Source of the DNA: Poa pratensis
Taxonomy: Eukaryota; Streptophyta; Magnoliopsida; Poales; Poaceae
Assembly (NCBI GenBank): GCA_947311845.1
Contig: CAMZMU010000059.1
Span: 53,977,626-54,041,625, forward strand
Length of the DNA: 64,000 nucleotides
Direction: 5' to 3'
Below, one piece after another: positions 33,883-49,134 of the stretch; position 1 is the stretch's first letter; every line of letters starts with the position of its first letter. A model generated the notes under the pieces. The model saw only the letters and a program-made list of their open reading frames with translations, had not been told where the DNA came from and searched no databases. Position numbers and translations under genes: made by a program.

Positions 33883-36249
33883 ATATTCCTGAGATATGTA
33901 CGCAACTTTCATTATTTTAGGCCAGATCCATCTGAGCAACTTAAGTGCCTCGAAAAAATTCGTCATTCCAGACTGTTCTGTTTTTGACAGATTCTGCCTT
34001 TTGTTTTGCATTCGCTCTTTTACTGTGTTTGTGTGGATTTCTTTGCTCCACAAAGCATTGGTGGCTGTAGCTAATGTCCAGAAGCTTTGGGATTGATTGT
34101 ATCATTACAGAATATGAGAATTTTTGATTATGCACTAACCCTCTAATGAGAACTGTCTTGAGTTTGGTGTGAAGGAAGTTTTCAAGGATCAAGCGAGAAG
34201 GGTGATATTATGTGATCAAGAAGAGTGAAAAGCCTAAGCTTGGGGATGCCCCCGTGGTTCATCCCAACCATATTCAGAGAGACTCAAGCGTCTAAGCTTG
34301 GGGATGCCCAAGGCATCCCCTTCTTCATCAACAAACTTATCAGGTCATCTCTAGTGAAACTATATTTTAATTCTTTCACATCTTATGCGCTTTACTTGGA
34401 GCGTCTGTGTGTTTTTATTTTTGTTTTTGTTTGAATAAATTCGGATCCTAGCAATCCTTGTGTGGGAGAGAGACACGCTCCGCTTTTTCATGTGAATACT
34501 CATGTTCTTCACTTATATTTGTTGAGTATTCTTAACTAGCTACTGCAGTGCTTTTAGCTCCTGTTTTTCATGCATCTCTTCGAGCTGTTAGCACTTGTTT
34601 ATAAATACTCTCTTGCTGCATTATATTATCATTTGGAGAGTTTATGTTTAAATAAATTGATTGGTGTTTGTTTGGAAGAAAGAAAATGCTACATGTAGTA
34701 GTTGGTATTGGAAAAGACATATGCATTCTTGTAGATCATTGTCTTGTTTGATTTGATGCTTTGCAATTGTTTTGAGCTCTCAAGTAGATCATGTTTAAGC
34801 TCTTGCATCATGTAGTTAAAGCCTAGTAGTGGAGAACTACCGTAGAGCTTGTTGAGACTTGGGATGCATATTTGTTCTCTCTAAGGTCTAGATATTTTCT
34901 GGTAAAATGTTTGAGCAACAAGGAAGACAGTGTAGAGTCTTATAATACTTGCAATATGTTTTTATGTGATTCTTGCTGTACCGGTTTATACTTGTGTTTG
35001 CTTCAAACAACCTTGCTAGCCTAAACTCTGTACTGAGAGGGAATGCTTCTCGTGCATCCAAAACTTGAGCCAAAACCCATGCCATTTGTGTCCACCATAC
35101 CTACCTACTATGTGGTATTTCCTGCCATTCCAAGTAAATATTTCATGTGCTACCTTTAAACTATTCAAAACTTTATTACTCCTTATTTGTGTCAATGTTT
35201 TATAGCTCATGAGGAAGTATGTGGTGTTTTATCTTTCAATCTTGTCATTTACTTCTGACAGACTTTCACCAATGGACTAGTGGCATATACATCCGCTTAT
35301 CCAATAATTTGCAAAAAGAGCTGGCAACGGGGTGCCCAGCCCCAATTAATTACAACTTTCATTAATAATTCTCTTCACATGTTTTGCCCTGATTTATCAG
35401 TAAGCAACTTAATTTTGCAATAGACACTCCTCCATGGTATGTGAATGTTGGAAGGCACCCGAGGATTCGGTTAGCCATGGCTTGTGTAAGCAAAAGGTTG
35501 GGAGGAGTGTCATCTATAAAGAAACTAAAATACATGTGTAAACAAAAGAGAAGAGGGATGATCTACCTTGCTGGTAGAGATAACGTCCTTCATGGGAGCC
35601 GCTCTTGAAAGTCTGGTTGACAAGGGGGTTAGAGTGCCCACTACCATTCGTTGACAACAACAAACACCTCTCAAATACTTATTTTGTGCTCTCTATATGC
35701 TTTCGAAAACTTAAAAAGCTCTAGCACATGATTTAATCCCTGCTTCCCTCTGCGAAGGGCCTATCTTTTACTTTATGTTGAGTCAGTTTACCTACTCCTT
35801 TCTATCTTAGAAGCAAACACTTGTGTCAACTTTGTGTGCATTGATTCTTACATTTACTTATTGCACTTGTTATATTGCTTTATGTTGACAACTATCCATG
35901 AGATATACATGTTACAAGTTGAAAGCAAATGCTGAAACTTAATCATCCTTTGTGTTGCTTCAATGCCTTTTACTTTGAATCTATTGCTTTATGAGTTACC
36001 TCTTATGCAAAACTTTTTGATGCTTGTCTTGAAAGTACTATTCATGAAAAGTTTTTGCTTATATGATTCATTGTTTACTCTTTATCTATTTGTTAGCAAA
36101 CTATAGATCATTGCTTTGAGTCACTTCATTCATGACATGAGCCTTGCAATATATTGATCAAGATTGTGTGAAAGCATGTCTCCTCAGAAATTATTTGTTG
36201 TTATCGTTTTACCTACTCGAGGACGAGTAGAACTAAGCTTGGGGATGCT
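33883..36249 (+). other. Non-coding internal region and polypurine tract of the Athila-like element
   Basis: No open frame of coding character. Contains two copies of aagcttggggatgcc at about 34236 and 34294 and a third (ctaagcttggggatgct) directly before the 3' LTR, which serves as the polypurine tract. The repeated tract suggests additional or alternative plus-strand priming sites. Confidence 0.7.
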
Positions 36250-37893
36250 TGATACGTCTCCAACGTATCCATAATTTCTGCTGTTCCATGCTTATATTAT
36301 ACCATTTGCTACATGTTTTATATACACTTCGTATCACTTTTATGCATTTTCTGGGACTAACCTATTAACAAGATGCCACAGTGCCAGTTCCCTGTTTTCT
36401 GCTGTTTTTGGTTTCAGAAAGTTACTTCTGGAAATATTCTCGGAATTGCACGAAACAAAAGGCCAAGTCCCTATTTTTCCAGCACGTACACGGAGTCCGA
36501 AGGAGAGACGAAGAGAGCCACGAGGTGGCCAAACCAAGGCGGCGCGGCAGTGGGCCCAGCCGCGCCGCCGGTGGTTTGGGCCCCTCGGGGGTCCGCCGAC
36601 ATCGCCCCTTCGCCTATTTATTCCCCGAGACGGAAAACCCTAAAACACCGAGCCTTTCATCCAGAACATATTCGCTGCCGCCGCCGTCGTCAACCCTAAC
36701 TCGGGGGGTTCTGAAGCTCTTCCCGGCACCCTGCCGGAGAGGGGAATCATCACCGGAGGGCTCTACATCGCCATGCCCGCCTCCGGAGTGATGCGTGAGT
36801 AGTTCATCCTTGGACTATGGGTCCATAGCAGTAGCTAGATGGTTGTCTTCTCCACTTGTGCCATCATGTTTAGATCTTGTGAGCTGCCTATCATGATCAA
36901 GATCATCTTATTGTAATGCTACATGTTGTGTTTGCTGGGATCTGACTTATATTGATACCTATGTGGAGCTGAATATTATATTATCATGTCTATGTCATTT
37001 GTGATCTTGCATGCTCTCCGTTACTTGTTGAAGCCTTGGCCAAGTGAATACTTGTAACTCCAAGAGGGGGTATTTATGCATGATAGTTGGGTTCAACCTC
37101 TATTTAACCTGGGATAGTGACAGCAAGTTCTAAGGTTGTAGATGTGTTGTTGCCACTAGGGGTAAAACAGCAATGCTTTATTCAAGGATGAATGTATTGT
37201 TTACATTACGCACATTACTTAATGCAATTGTCTGTTGCTTGCAACTTAATACTGGAAGGGGTACGGATGTTAACCGGAAAGTGGACTATTTAGGCATAGA
37301 TGCATGCTGGATAGCGGTCTATGTACTTTGTCGTAATGCCCAAATGAATCTCATAGTAGACACCACACTCACACATGCATGTTATATGCACTTATCAATT
37401 GTCAATTGCCCAGCTGTAATTTGTTTACCCAGCATGTTAGTTATCTTATTGGAGAGACACCACTAGTGAACTGTGGACCCCGGTCCATTCTTTTACATCT
37501 GAAATACAATCTACTGCAATCATTGTTCTCTACTGTTTTATGCAAACAAACATCATTCCATTCGATACGTTTAACCCTTTGTTTTCAGCAAGCCGGTGAG
37601 ATTGACAACCTCACTGTTAAGTTGGGGCAAAGTAATTTGATTGTTGTGTGCAGGTTCCACGTTGGCACCGGAATCCCTGGTGTTGCGCCGCACTACACTC
37701 CTTCACCAACACCTTCGAAGCAAACCTCGTTTTCCTACTGGTTCGATTAAACCTTGGTTTCATACTGAGGGAAAACTTGCTGCTGCACTCATCATACCTT
37801 CCTCTTGGGGTTCCCAACTGACGTGTGACGTACAAGCATTGTTTCTGGGCACTGTTGCCGGGGAGATATTCCCTCGTCAACTTAGAGCTAGCA
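36250..37893 (+). repeat. 3' LTR of the Athila-like element
   Basis: 1,644 bp, TGATACGTCTCC to GAGCTAGCA, followed by TSD ATGGG. Over 99% identical to the 5' LTR by eye. Confidence 0.9.
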
Positions 37894-39063
37894 ATGGGGA
37901 AACAATTGCTATTCCAATTCCAACACCGTGGGTTATCTTCCCCCCCCCCCCCCCCCCAACATATATCTTCATTGATGCAACAAGAATGTAGTTCTTATCT
38001 GTTGTATTGATTAGTATACTAGAAGATTGTTAGCACAAGACATCTTTTTGTAAAGTTGAAGCTGCTTGAAGTGCACACCAAACTGCTGATGATTCATCAA
38101 TGCACCAGCCTTCTTAGGTCATTACGATTTTATAATGCGTTTGGGAAACACTGGATGTCTCGAGCATGGATTTTTTTTGTATACGTAGATGTATAAGGAA
38201 AAGCGACATATTGGTAAATCTGTTTGTGATAGACCCTTTATATTTAGAATGGGGACCATACTCCATCAACAGTCTCCTATTGATGGGATATATTTTCCTG
38301 ATACGGATATTGGTTATGTATTCAACTGGAATACACATTTTGTGAATTTCTCCGTTAGACATGGAATGAAAGATAGTGCTGAAACCGACTCATTCATGCT
38401 AATAATCGTTATTTAAACATCAGATACTTTGATCGTTCATTATGATTTTTTAATATCCTCTATTATAAAGTTTTGTTTATGTTGTTCTTATAGATAAGAA
38501 AGAACGTGTTAAACTTTGGTTTGTTAGTAACTTCTGTAGTAAAGCATGCCTTTATACCTGATGCTTTTGTCCTACAAATTGAACACATATTTTGTCTCTC
38601 ATAGTGTTTTTGACTGGTCCATGGTGTTTTATGCGGGCTTGGCGGCTATGATGCCACGAGGAGGAGAAACATAGTTGCAGGATGAGGGTAGGATGAGGTG
38701 ATGATGGCTCTGCTCAACTAGGACCCACATATAATCAGCGTTTCTGGTCTTGCTATTTTAGTCGTGTACTTAGGAGCAAACAAAACCACCCAAATAAAGG
38801 TTTCTAAAAACAATCAAGGTCAGAGTAATTGATTTTGTACAATATTTTGTCAGCATATTGGGATAGAATTTTTTATTAAAAAAATGCCATATCACTGGAT
38901 TTGAGCATGTGTTTACCTGGATATTTCATAAATACTTATTATTATTATACTCTGTGACGATTTTTATATTGTCATTCACTTGGACAATGAGATTATATCT
39001 CTTAGTTGGTTAGTGGAGATTCGTCCTAATATTACACGTGCATTGCACGTGCGAATTTACTAG
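37894..39063 (+). other. 3' part of Helitron 4 with an 18-C run
   Basis: After the TSD, the Helitron resumes. 37940-37957 is a run of 18 C. An open frame at 38189-38416 (MYKEKRHIGKSVCDRPFIF) has no motif I recognise and could be a captured exon remnant or chance. The segment ends with the Helitron hairpin and CTAG. Confidence 0.55.
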
Positions 39064-40432
39064 TTGTTTCAAAATTACCACACTAGTGGTACCAAAGTTA
39101 GCACACTAACCACTTTACTTGTTGTCAAGAGACTAATAGGCATGTACGTTCTTATGATTCGTTACCCGGTGATAGTGATCTCTTACATATCACGGTAGTG
39201 ATAGTGATGTAATTACAATAGTGATTATGTATTTACCATATTTTTGGTGAAAAAAATTATAGTGTGATGGACTCACGGTTACTGTCACGTAGTTTGTTAC
39301 CACGAGGGAGTATCAATAAAAACATATTTTTAAGACACAAATATTCCCCATTCCATGGAAAATGTTCAACTGAGGTGAAACATATCCATCATTGCATTTT
39401 TGTAAAATATGTTCATCTGTTTGTATTTTAAGGTTTGCACAGAGCCCCTCGTTTATATTGGTATTTAAGCAATTGTTCAATTAAATTATCCAAGAATAAA
39501 TATAAACATGACGTGGGCAGTGGTAATGACATACTGGAACTTGATGATAAAAACCTGTACTAGACATATAGTAAGAAAACATATATCACAAATCACTAGT
39601 ACGACGGACAAGGAAATAATCAAGAGAGGGGTAGCTTTATACACTCCAGTAGGCCAGTTGGCCGCAGCAGCGGAGGCGGTTAGCCTCGTCGGCGATCCTT
39701 CTTGTCAGTAGCAGCCTTCTCGATGTCGTGTCGTGTGGCCATGGCGATGAGGAAGGGCGGCGCGGACGTAGTTGATGCAGACGAACGTAGGTGAGCAGTC
39801 GCGTAGGAGACGCTCCCCAAAAACCTAATCGCCCCTCTCTCGAACAGGATGTGGAGAGGCGGGGTTTCGGAGGCCTGCTCTCCGGCAACCGTGTACGCGG
39901 TGGACGGATGGATCACCGGTGGCAGCAGTAGAGAGAGGAATGATGGTGGCGGCGCGAGCAGATGTGATCTATTGTGTTTGCCGGAGAGGAGCGACCTCTC
40001 TTATATAGGCACACAATTAAGGAGAAAGAGACTGGAAGCGGATTAAGGCAAAAAACGTTTCCGTTGCCACTCATTTTTTCCTGCGTGATAAAAAGATAAG
40101 ATAAGATCGGCTCGGCGAGATTACCGCAACCCGCGACGCGACGCGTGCGAGGCGGGTGGCGGAGGAGGAGAGAGCGCGCGTGTGGAGCACCTCCCTTCTC
40201 TTTACAACCAACACCTCATACCTGTGCGAGAAGAGATCACCTTATAAGTTGGTGTACATCTCCCGCAACTAGCCATGTGGGACTAAACTCCCACCACTTG
40301 TCATGACAACATGGACCTTTAGAGATTTGTAGGAAAATTTAGATGGACCCAAAGCCCACCCTAATATTTCAGCAGTTTATACTCTAGACTATCAATTTTG
40401 CCCTAATATACCATTTTATGATTCAAACATTA
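39064..40432 (-). other. Intergenic segment with a TATA-bearing gene start remnant (minus)
   Basis: 39064-39640 shows nothing recognisable. On the minus strand, a TATA box (gcctatataagag, about 39994-40006) is followed by GC-rich 5'UTR-like sequence and an open frame from the ATG at 39916 (MIHPSTAYTVAGEQASE) of 78 codons, ending at 39680; a second ATG at 39739 begins MATRHDIEKAATDK in the same frame. No conserved domain is visible. It may be the first exon of an unknown or decayed gene. The region up to 40432 includes no other feature. Confidence 0.3.
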
Positions 40433-41489
40433 CACTACAAGAAATGTGTGACTAATGACCTTTTCTTAACGACCATGAATTTTTTGGTCACAGATCTATG
40501 ACCATTCTGAACCAATTGGTCATGGAGCATTTGGGAGGGTCCAAAACTTAAGAAACTGAGACCAATTTTGTTAAAAAGGTCATAGTTTCCCAACACAATT
40601 TGGTCATAGATGGACAGCACTGATTTGGGGGCTTATATTTAGCCCACTATGACCAATTTAAATAGTCATGACACTGTATTTTGTAATGTGTTGAAATGAC
40701 TGTACCACCACCACATCACTTTCGCCCACGTGTCGTATCCATGTGTCAACTTTTACCTACGTGGCCATTTGCCCTCATCGCTTTTGCCATGTGCCGGATC
40801 CATGTGTCAACTTTCACCTACGTGGTGGCCATTTGTATGAGCCTACGTGTGAATCTGATATTACATGATATTCTTGTAGATGACCCACCCAACCGACAAT
40901 GATGTAGGAGACCCACCCAACCCCAATGACATAAAGGACCCACCTAACATGTGTGTCCCCAGAACAGATCTCACGTGCGGACCCCAGCCACCCAGAACAG
41001 AGCCTTCCTGGGATTAATTCTAGGCAAAAACAGGCGGTGCGGGGAATACCCGCAACCTGCGCCGTAGAGGGAAGTTGGCCAACCACTAGGCCACTGAGTC
41101 GATCGTGATTTCAACCAGCGCGAAGATTGTTTTACCATTGAAATACATTGTTGGGCCTGGGCTTTTACTGGACGACCCTTCGTCCGTTTTTTTTTTCCTC
41201 CAGAATTTCTTTTGCCGACTGGGCCAACGGCCCTTGAGACATTTTAAGGCCGATTTGCCTGGAAAATTGAGGGCTTTCTATATCGTTTAAGTTCAGATAA
41301 ATAATAGAGAAATACTCTAAAAAAACAATAGAGAAATTTCATTATAAAAAAGTTTTAAAATGAAATTTTGCCGTAATTTTTGCATATGACCTTGGATCGA
41401 GATGATAGACAAATCAATTTGATTCATCTCGAAGATATGCACAACTCCCTGTTGGGGATTTTCTCATTTTACATTATCTCGAATGTATG

Positions 41490-42945
41490 ATTAACCTTTT
41501 GCTAGGTGCTTCACAAAAAAGGCCATATTTAGCACTCGAAAAATAGAAAGTGGTTTTTTTATACTAGGAAAATAAAAACTTTCTTCGGCAACATTGTTAA
41601 TGCTTCCAAGATGCATGTTTGTGCTGAATATAGGATCATTTGGAAAAATTATGTCGTGAATATCACCATAACATTCATTATTTGGCCTGAATGCTATGAA
41701 TGTTCGTACATGATAGCTCATTTCTGAGAACACTTTTCAAATATGTTTGTCGTATTCCAAGTTTGTTATTTTTCCTAGATACTAGGTCACATATAACGAT
41801 GCAATGCGAAGGATTTTCATCATTTTGATATTTTTTTGAATTTCGTATGGCGGTTTCGAAATACGGTCAAAAAGGCTATTAGCACTTAAAAATGAAAAGT
41901 GGATTCGGAAAAAGAAAAATGATTTTTTCGTGAATGGAAAATGAAAAGTTTCTTCGGCAACATTGTTCACGGTTCCAACATACACGTTTATGCCTAATAT
42001 GGGCACATTTAAGCAAACTATATCATGAATGTGAACATAACATTCGTCATTTGGCCCTAAAGCCATGAATCTTCATAGATGATACCTCATTTCTGAGAAC
42101 ACTTTCTTAAGAAAATTGCCGTATTCCAAGTTTATTATTTTCTATGGATACTTGGACACATATAATGACACAACGTGAAGGTTTTCCATTTATTTGATGT
42201 TTTTGAATTTCGTATGCCGGTTTCAATATACGGTCAACTCGGGGGACATGACCGTTCGTAGCTAGGGGTTAAATCTTGCGAATCTTTTGTTATATCTCTG
42301 ATGAAATAGGTACTTGTGTACCTAAATATTATTTTTGCAATAAATCATGAGAAAACTACGAGACACCTGTAGTTCAAATTTGACCCCGTTCCAACTGAAT
42401 CGACATGAATTTATCTTTTTTACGAGAGGTAGATGGAAACTGTTTGACACACAACCATTTGGTTATTTGTAAATTCAATGTGGTCTAGTATTTTCAAATA
42501 ATTTAGCGCTCCTATTTTACGACATATTTTTGGTAGTTGCTTCACAAAATAACCCATTTTTCGCATTCGGAAAACGAAAAATGATTTTTTCGTGAATGGA
42601 AAATGAAAAGTTTCTTTGGCAACATTGTTCACGGTTCCAAGATACACGTTTGTGCCTAATATGGGCACATTTAAGCAAACTATACCATGAATGTGGACAT
42701 AACATTCGTCATTTGGCCCTAAAGCCATGAATCTTCATAGATCATACCTCATTTCTGAGAACACTTTCTTAAGAAAATTGCCATATTCCAAGTTTATTAT
42801 TTTCTATGGATATTTGGACACATATAATGACACAACGTGAAGGTTTTCAATTTTTTTGTTTTTTTTTAATTACGTATGCTGGTTTCAATATACGGTCAAC
42901 TCGGGGGACATGACCGTTCGTAGCTAGGGGTTAAATCTTGCGATG
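41490..42945. repeat. Three diverged copies of a ~350-bp unit inside the CACTA element
   Basis: Copies start near 41510, 41877 and 42540, each with aaaatgaaaagtttcttcgg, caacattgtt, tgcttccaaga/ggttccaaga, gggcacatttaag and cctcatttctgagaacac. The motif acggtcaactcgggggacat, gaccgttcgtagctaggggt, taaatcttgcg occurs at about 42230 and again at 42890. The minus-strand open frames (MALGPNDECYVHIHDIV) are repeated because the unit is repeated; I see no known domain. Confidence 0.8.
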
Positions 42946-43099
42946 GATGTAAACCGTTTGACAAACAACAATTTGGTTATAACAAATTTCAACATGGCCA
43001 TAACAAATTTCGGGGATTTGGTTCCAAATTTTGGAGACTTGAGCGCGAGACAGCCGGCCAATGAGACGGGAGGGACAGCTCCACGCGGATCCCCGTTAA

Positions 43100-43524
43100 A
43101 TGCGATTTGAGCCGTCCATCACCCATACATCTGACGGTGGAGCTCCTCGAAACGCCGCACTTGTCTTGGACTTGGAGGGAAAATTTTAGAGGAGAGCGCG
43201 CGGTCCAAATTCCAGATCGAAACCTACCACTCCGGATTCCGGAACCTCTAACCCTAAAGCCACTTTCCCATCCTCCTCCGATTCAGATCGAAACCCACCA
43301 AGCCAAAACCCTAGCGCCCACCACTCCTCTCTCCTCGCTGCCCGTCCCGACTTCTCTCTGCCCACCATCAGAACGAAAGCCACTTCCTCATCCTCGTCTA
43401 TAACGGCTACCTAGGTGGCCATCGAGGGCGATGAGGCTACGCAAGGAGGCCGGGCCGGTGCTTTCTGCACACGATGACGCGTCCTCCTCTGCAGTGGTCT
43501 AGTCGCGCAGATCTGGCCGCCTGG
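43100..43524 (+). other. Gene 5'-region-like fragment in the CACTA element
   Basis: A C-rich plus-strand stretch with repeated ccctaaccctaaag / aaccctagcgcc / cagatcgaaaccc words, like a plant 5'UTR and first exon, precedes the solo LTR. The open frame 43107-43403 is Pro-rich without domain motifs. It is probably the beginning of a captured host gene whose continuation is at 45135. Confidence 0.4.
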
Positions 43525-43529
43525 GAGCG

Positions 43530-45129
43530 TGATACGTCTCAAACGTATCTATAATTTTTGATGTTCCATGCTTGTTTTATACCAATTGCTACATGTTTTG
43601 CATCTACTTTATATCACTTTTATACATTTTTTGGGACTAACCTATTAACAAGATGCCGAAGTGCCAGTTCCTGTTTTCTGCTGTTTTTGTATTCCAGAAA
43701 AGCTAATCTGGAAATATTCTCGGAATTGGACGAAACTACACGGGAGTCCCTATTTTACCAGAACTCATCTGACGGACCAAAGAGGCGACGGAGAGGAGCC
43801 ACGTGGGCCCCACACGTGGCCAGGGCGCGGGCCCCCTCTGCCGCGCCCTGGGGTGGTGTGGGCCCCACGGGCCTCTCCAGCCGCCGCCCTTTCGCCTACT
43901 TATTCCCCCCGACGCGAAAACCCTAAGTACCTGAGCAAATATCCACGAAAAATTCCAGAGACGCCGCCGTCGTCAACCCTAGCTCGGGAGGGTTCAGAAC
44001 CTCTTCCCGGCACCCTGCCGGAGAGGGGAATCGTCACCGGAGGCTTCTACATCGCCATGCTTGCCTCCGGAGTGATGCGTGAGTAGTTCAACCTTGGACT
44101 ACGGGTCCATAGCAGTAGCTAGATGGTTGTCTCTCCACTTTGTGACATCATGTTTAGATCTTGTGAGCTGCCCTACATGATCAAGATCATATTATTGTAA
44201 TGCAACATGTTGTGTTTGCTGGGATCCGATGAATATTGAATATTATGTCAAGTTGATTATCAATCTATCTTATATGTTATTTAAGATCTTGCATGCTTTC
44301 CGTTACTCATAGATGCTTTGGCCAAGTAGATGCTTGTAACTCCAAGAGAGAGTATTTATGCTAGATAGTGGGTTCATGTCTCCGTTTAACCTGGGACAGT
44401 GACAGAAAGTTCTAAGGTTGTGGATGTGCTGTTGCCACTAGGGATAACCTAACGATGCTATGTCCACGGACATATGTGTTTGTTTACATTACGCAATTTA
44501 CTTAATGCAATTATCCGTTGCTTACAACTTAACACCAATGGGGAACTCGGATGACAACCCGGCGGTGGATTATTAGTCATAGATGCTGTTGGATAACGAT
44601 CTATGTATTATGTCGTAATGCCCAATTAAATATCATAGTAGTCAACATGTCATGTATATGCATTGTCATGCGCTCACTATTCGTCAATTGCCCAGCTGTA
44701 ATTTGTTCACCCAACATGTTAGTTATCTTTTATGGAGAGACACCACTAGTGAACTGTGGACCCCTGTCCATTCTTTTACACTGATTAAACAACCACAAAC
44801 TGCAAACTGTTCCTTTTTCATTCTCTGCAATTTAATACTCATTTTTCACACCATACGTTTAATCCTTTGTTTTCAGCAAGCCAGTGAGATTGACAACCTC
44901 ACTGTTTCGTTGGGGCAAAATAGTTTGATTGTGTTGTGTGCAGATTCCACGTCAATAGTCCAGACTCCCATCAACAACACTATTTTTCTGGCGCCGTTGA
45001 CAACCTTCTGAAGAGTTGCTGCTCCTACTGGTTCGATAACCTTGGTTTCTTTCTGAGGGAAAACTTGCTGCTGACTACATCATACCTTCCTCTTGGGGTC
45101 TCCCAACGAACGTGTGTTTCACGTCATCA
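43530..45129 (+). mobile_element. Solo LTR, 1600 bp, inside the CACTA element
   Basis: Starts TGATACGTCTCAAACG, ends TTTCACGTCATCA, with perfect TSD GAGCG (43525-43529 and 45130-45134). It is related to the LTRs of the 31079-37893 element along most of its length (shared actaacctattaacaagatg, gtgatgcgtgagtagttca, gagattgacaacctcactg), but is much more diverged. No internal domain. Confidence 0.88.
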
Positions 45130-45134
45130 GAGCG

Positions 45135-47300
<2,166 letters not shown>

Positions 47301-48070
47301 GTAGCTGGATGCCCAGTGTGAGCTATAATTGGTTGTAAACCTGAGTTGTATGTCTGAATGGAATGTTCCAAATTTTGGCGGTTTGCTCCTTTTGAAACCT
47401 TTTGATTGTAAACCTGAGCTACTATTGTTTTCTGTGTGTTTCGATTTAAATATAGCTTATTTATTTGCTGGCAAATTGAAACTTGCGGAATGTGACACTG
47501 AAAACAGGGACCCATTAAAAAGAACCTGACAACAGGGACCCGCACACACCTGGCAGCTGGGACCCTACTTCTAGAACCTGACAAGTGGGACCTATCCCTC
47601 TCTTCATAAAAAAAGAATAACTGAACCCTTGCTTAAACGGCCCACGGCCCACAAAATAGAAGGCCCAAATTACTGGGCTTGGCCCATCTAGTCGCCTAAA
47701 ATTAACAGGAAAAAACATTAAAAGGGCTAATTTATTGGGCCCGGCCCAAGTAGACGGCCGAACCGGACTGGGCTGATTCTACTCTACGACCATTTCATTT
47801 GGTCACAAATTTGCCACGTCAGATTTGCCACGTTGGATTTGACGTGGCGTGGCCAGATTGCCAGTGACCAAAAATTTGGTCATAAAATCTGTGACCTTTT
47901 GTTTTGGTCATAGAGGTCTATGACCAATCCAAAAAAAAGGTCATATTGGATCGTTAGTGACGCTCATAACGTGACCAAATGGTTTTGGTCACAAAAAGGT
48001 CACAAATTAAAATATATGGCCATTCAGTGACCAATATTGAGGGTCATAGGATAGCATATTTCTTGTAGTG

Positions 48071-48719
48071 AATTAGCAGAGCGGATCTGTCCCGCAGCCA
48101 AGCTACGTCATCCACCATCGTGGAATCATATATGTCTCTTAGTTTTACTAAAATCTGACCTAATCTAATCTAATTAATCTTCCTCGGCTGATGTGCTCGG
48201 CGGTGGCTAGATGTCGATGAGCAACATGAGGGAGTGGGGAGGCAGGTGGTGGCGAAATTCATTCCGGCTAGCCTTGTAGGGTGCGGTGTCTCCGTAGGTT
48301 TCTCTGATTATGTCAAACATTTTTTTCTTCTAAAAATGAGGATAACTTAGTGCTCTACATCAACTGATGCACACAACCATATATTTTAATTATTAAAAAG
48401 ACCAAGCATTGATGCCAATCAAATCGGCTTTAAAAGAGAGAAGAAAAACCAACTATGTTGTGGAAAAATCTCGAAAACCCTACAAATAAGATGACTATGG
48501 AGCATAATCCACTGGTGGAACAACATTTGACCTACCAAAGAGCACGATGATCCAAGTCAACGATTCCAAGAATGAATCACTGCACACACACATATCGATG
48601 TTTGTCGATCTGACCATAAGTCACACTGGAGCTATTTTGCTTGAAGAAGAACTTCAAACCAACACCTTCAACGGGGGAATAAAGCAATGTGCGATGTCAA
48701 TGCTGCATGATCCGGACAT
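48071..48719. other. Intergenic, nothing recognisable
   Basis: Host-like sequence right of the CACTA element. No gene, no repeat ends. The duplicated 3' flank of RAD-like gene 2 begins at about 48720. Confidence 0.5.
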
Positions 48720-49134
48720 AGGCTGAATCATGGGTTTTCACTGGTAAGTCGGTTGGGAATAATCACACAAATGAGACTGTATCTAGTTTGTTTATGTATA
48801 ACATTGAGTTATGTTGATTGATATGGGCATACAGTTACAAGTGCACACAATATGAATATTGTACATCGGAATATACACGCCAAATTACACACGGGACTTA
48901 GGAGACCGATGGATCTCGCATATTAGACCACTACAGCCTACTATAGTACTAATTAAATAATTATGAACATGCATGCATCTGCATGCTCGGCCGACTCCTT
49001 CCAGCTAGCATTTGGATATGCGGATACGTTGACATGGAGTTATAGACACCATGCATGCATGAATATATCATATGATATCCCCCTGCAGCATTCACATGCT
49101 TCTCCATGATCGATCCATCTGTGTACCGTTACCG
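48720..49134 (-). repeat. Duplicated 3' flank of RAD-like gene 2
   Basis: Starts ggctgaatcatgggttttca and continues in step with 59910-60315 (gene 4), including cggaatatacacgc, aacatgcatgcatctgcat and gatatccccctgcagcat. The uninterrupted copy here provides the empty site for the Helitron pair at gene 1. Confidence 0.85.

Larger units (their letters stand above)
31079..37893 (+). mobile_element. Non-autonomous Athila-like LTR retrotransposon
   Basis: 6,815 bp with perfect TSD ATGGG (31074-31078 and 37894-37898). LTRs start TGATACGTCT and end GAGCTAGCA. A primer site for Asp-tRNA (TGGCGCCGTTGCCGGGGA, 32732-32749) lies ten bases after the 5' LTR. Only a gag-like segment is present internally, interrupted by the assembly gap; the remainder (33883-36235) is non-coding with the repeated phrase aagcttggggatgcc, typical of wheat Athila-group (Sabrina/WHAM-like) elements; that family name is inference. 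No protease, RT or integrase is visible outside the gap. The two LTRs differ at only about 14 positions (roughly half single-base indels), so insertion is recent. Confidence 0.9.
17788..39063 (+). mobile_element. Helitron 4, ~2.0 kb core split by three LTR-retrotransposon insertions
   Basis: The 5' end is A|TCTATACCAATATAAAAAG at 17788. The 3' end is a perfect hairpin around gcacgtgc (acgtgcattgcacgt, 39035-39049) followed by gcgaattta and CTAG at 39060-39063, then host T. Subtracting the solo LTR (18195-19693), the Tat element (20112-31051) and the Athila-like element (31079-37893) with their 5-bp duplications leaves about 2,007 bp, a normal non-autonomous Helitron size. Remaining pieces are 17788-18194, 19694-20111, 31052-31078 and 37894-39063. 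No Rep/helicase gene is present. That both ends belong to one element is inferred from the matched TC/CTAG termini and from continuity across the precise insertion sites. Confidence 0.7.

Noticed and set aside
33300..34053. Two ~200-aa frames across the assembly gap
   Set aside because: Composed almost entirely of N-derived X; not interpretable.
38189..38416. 75-aa frame in Helitron 4 as a gene
   Set aside because: No domain, start context or splice support; noted only as a possible captured exon.
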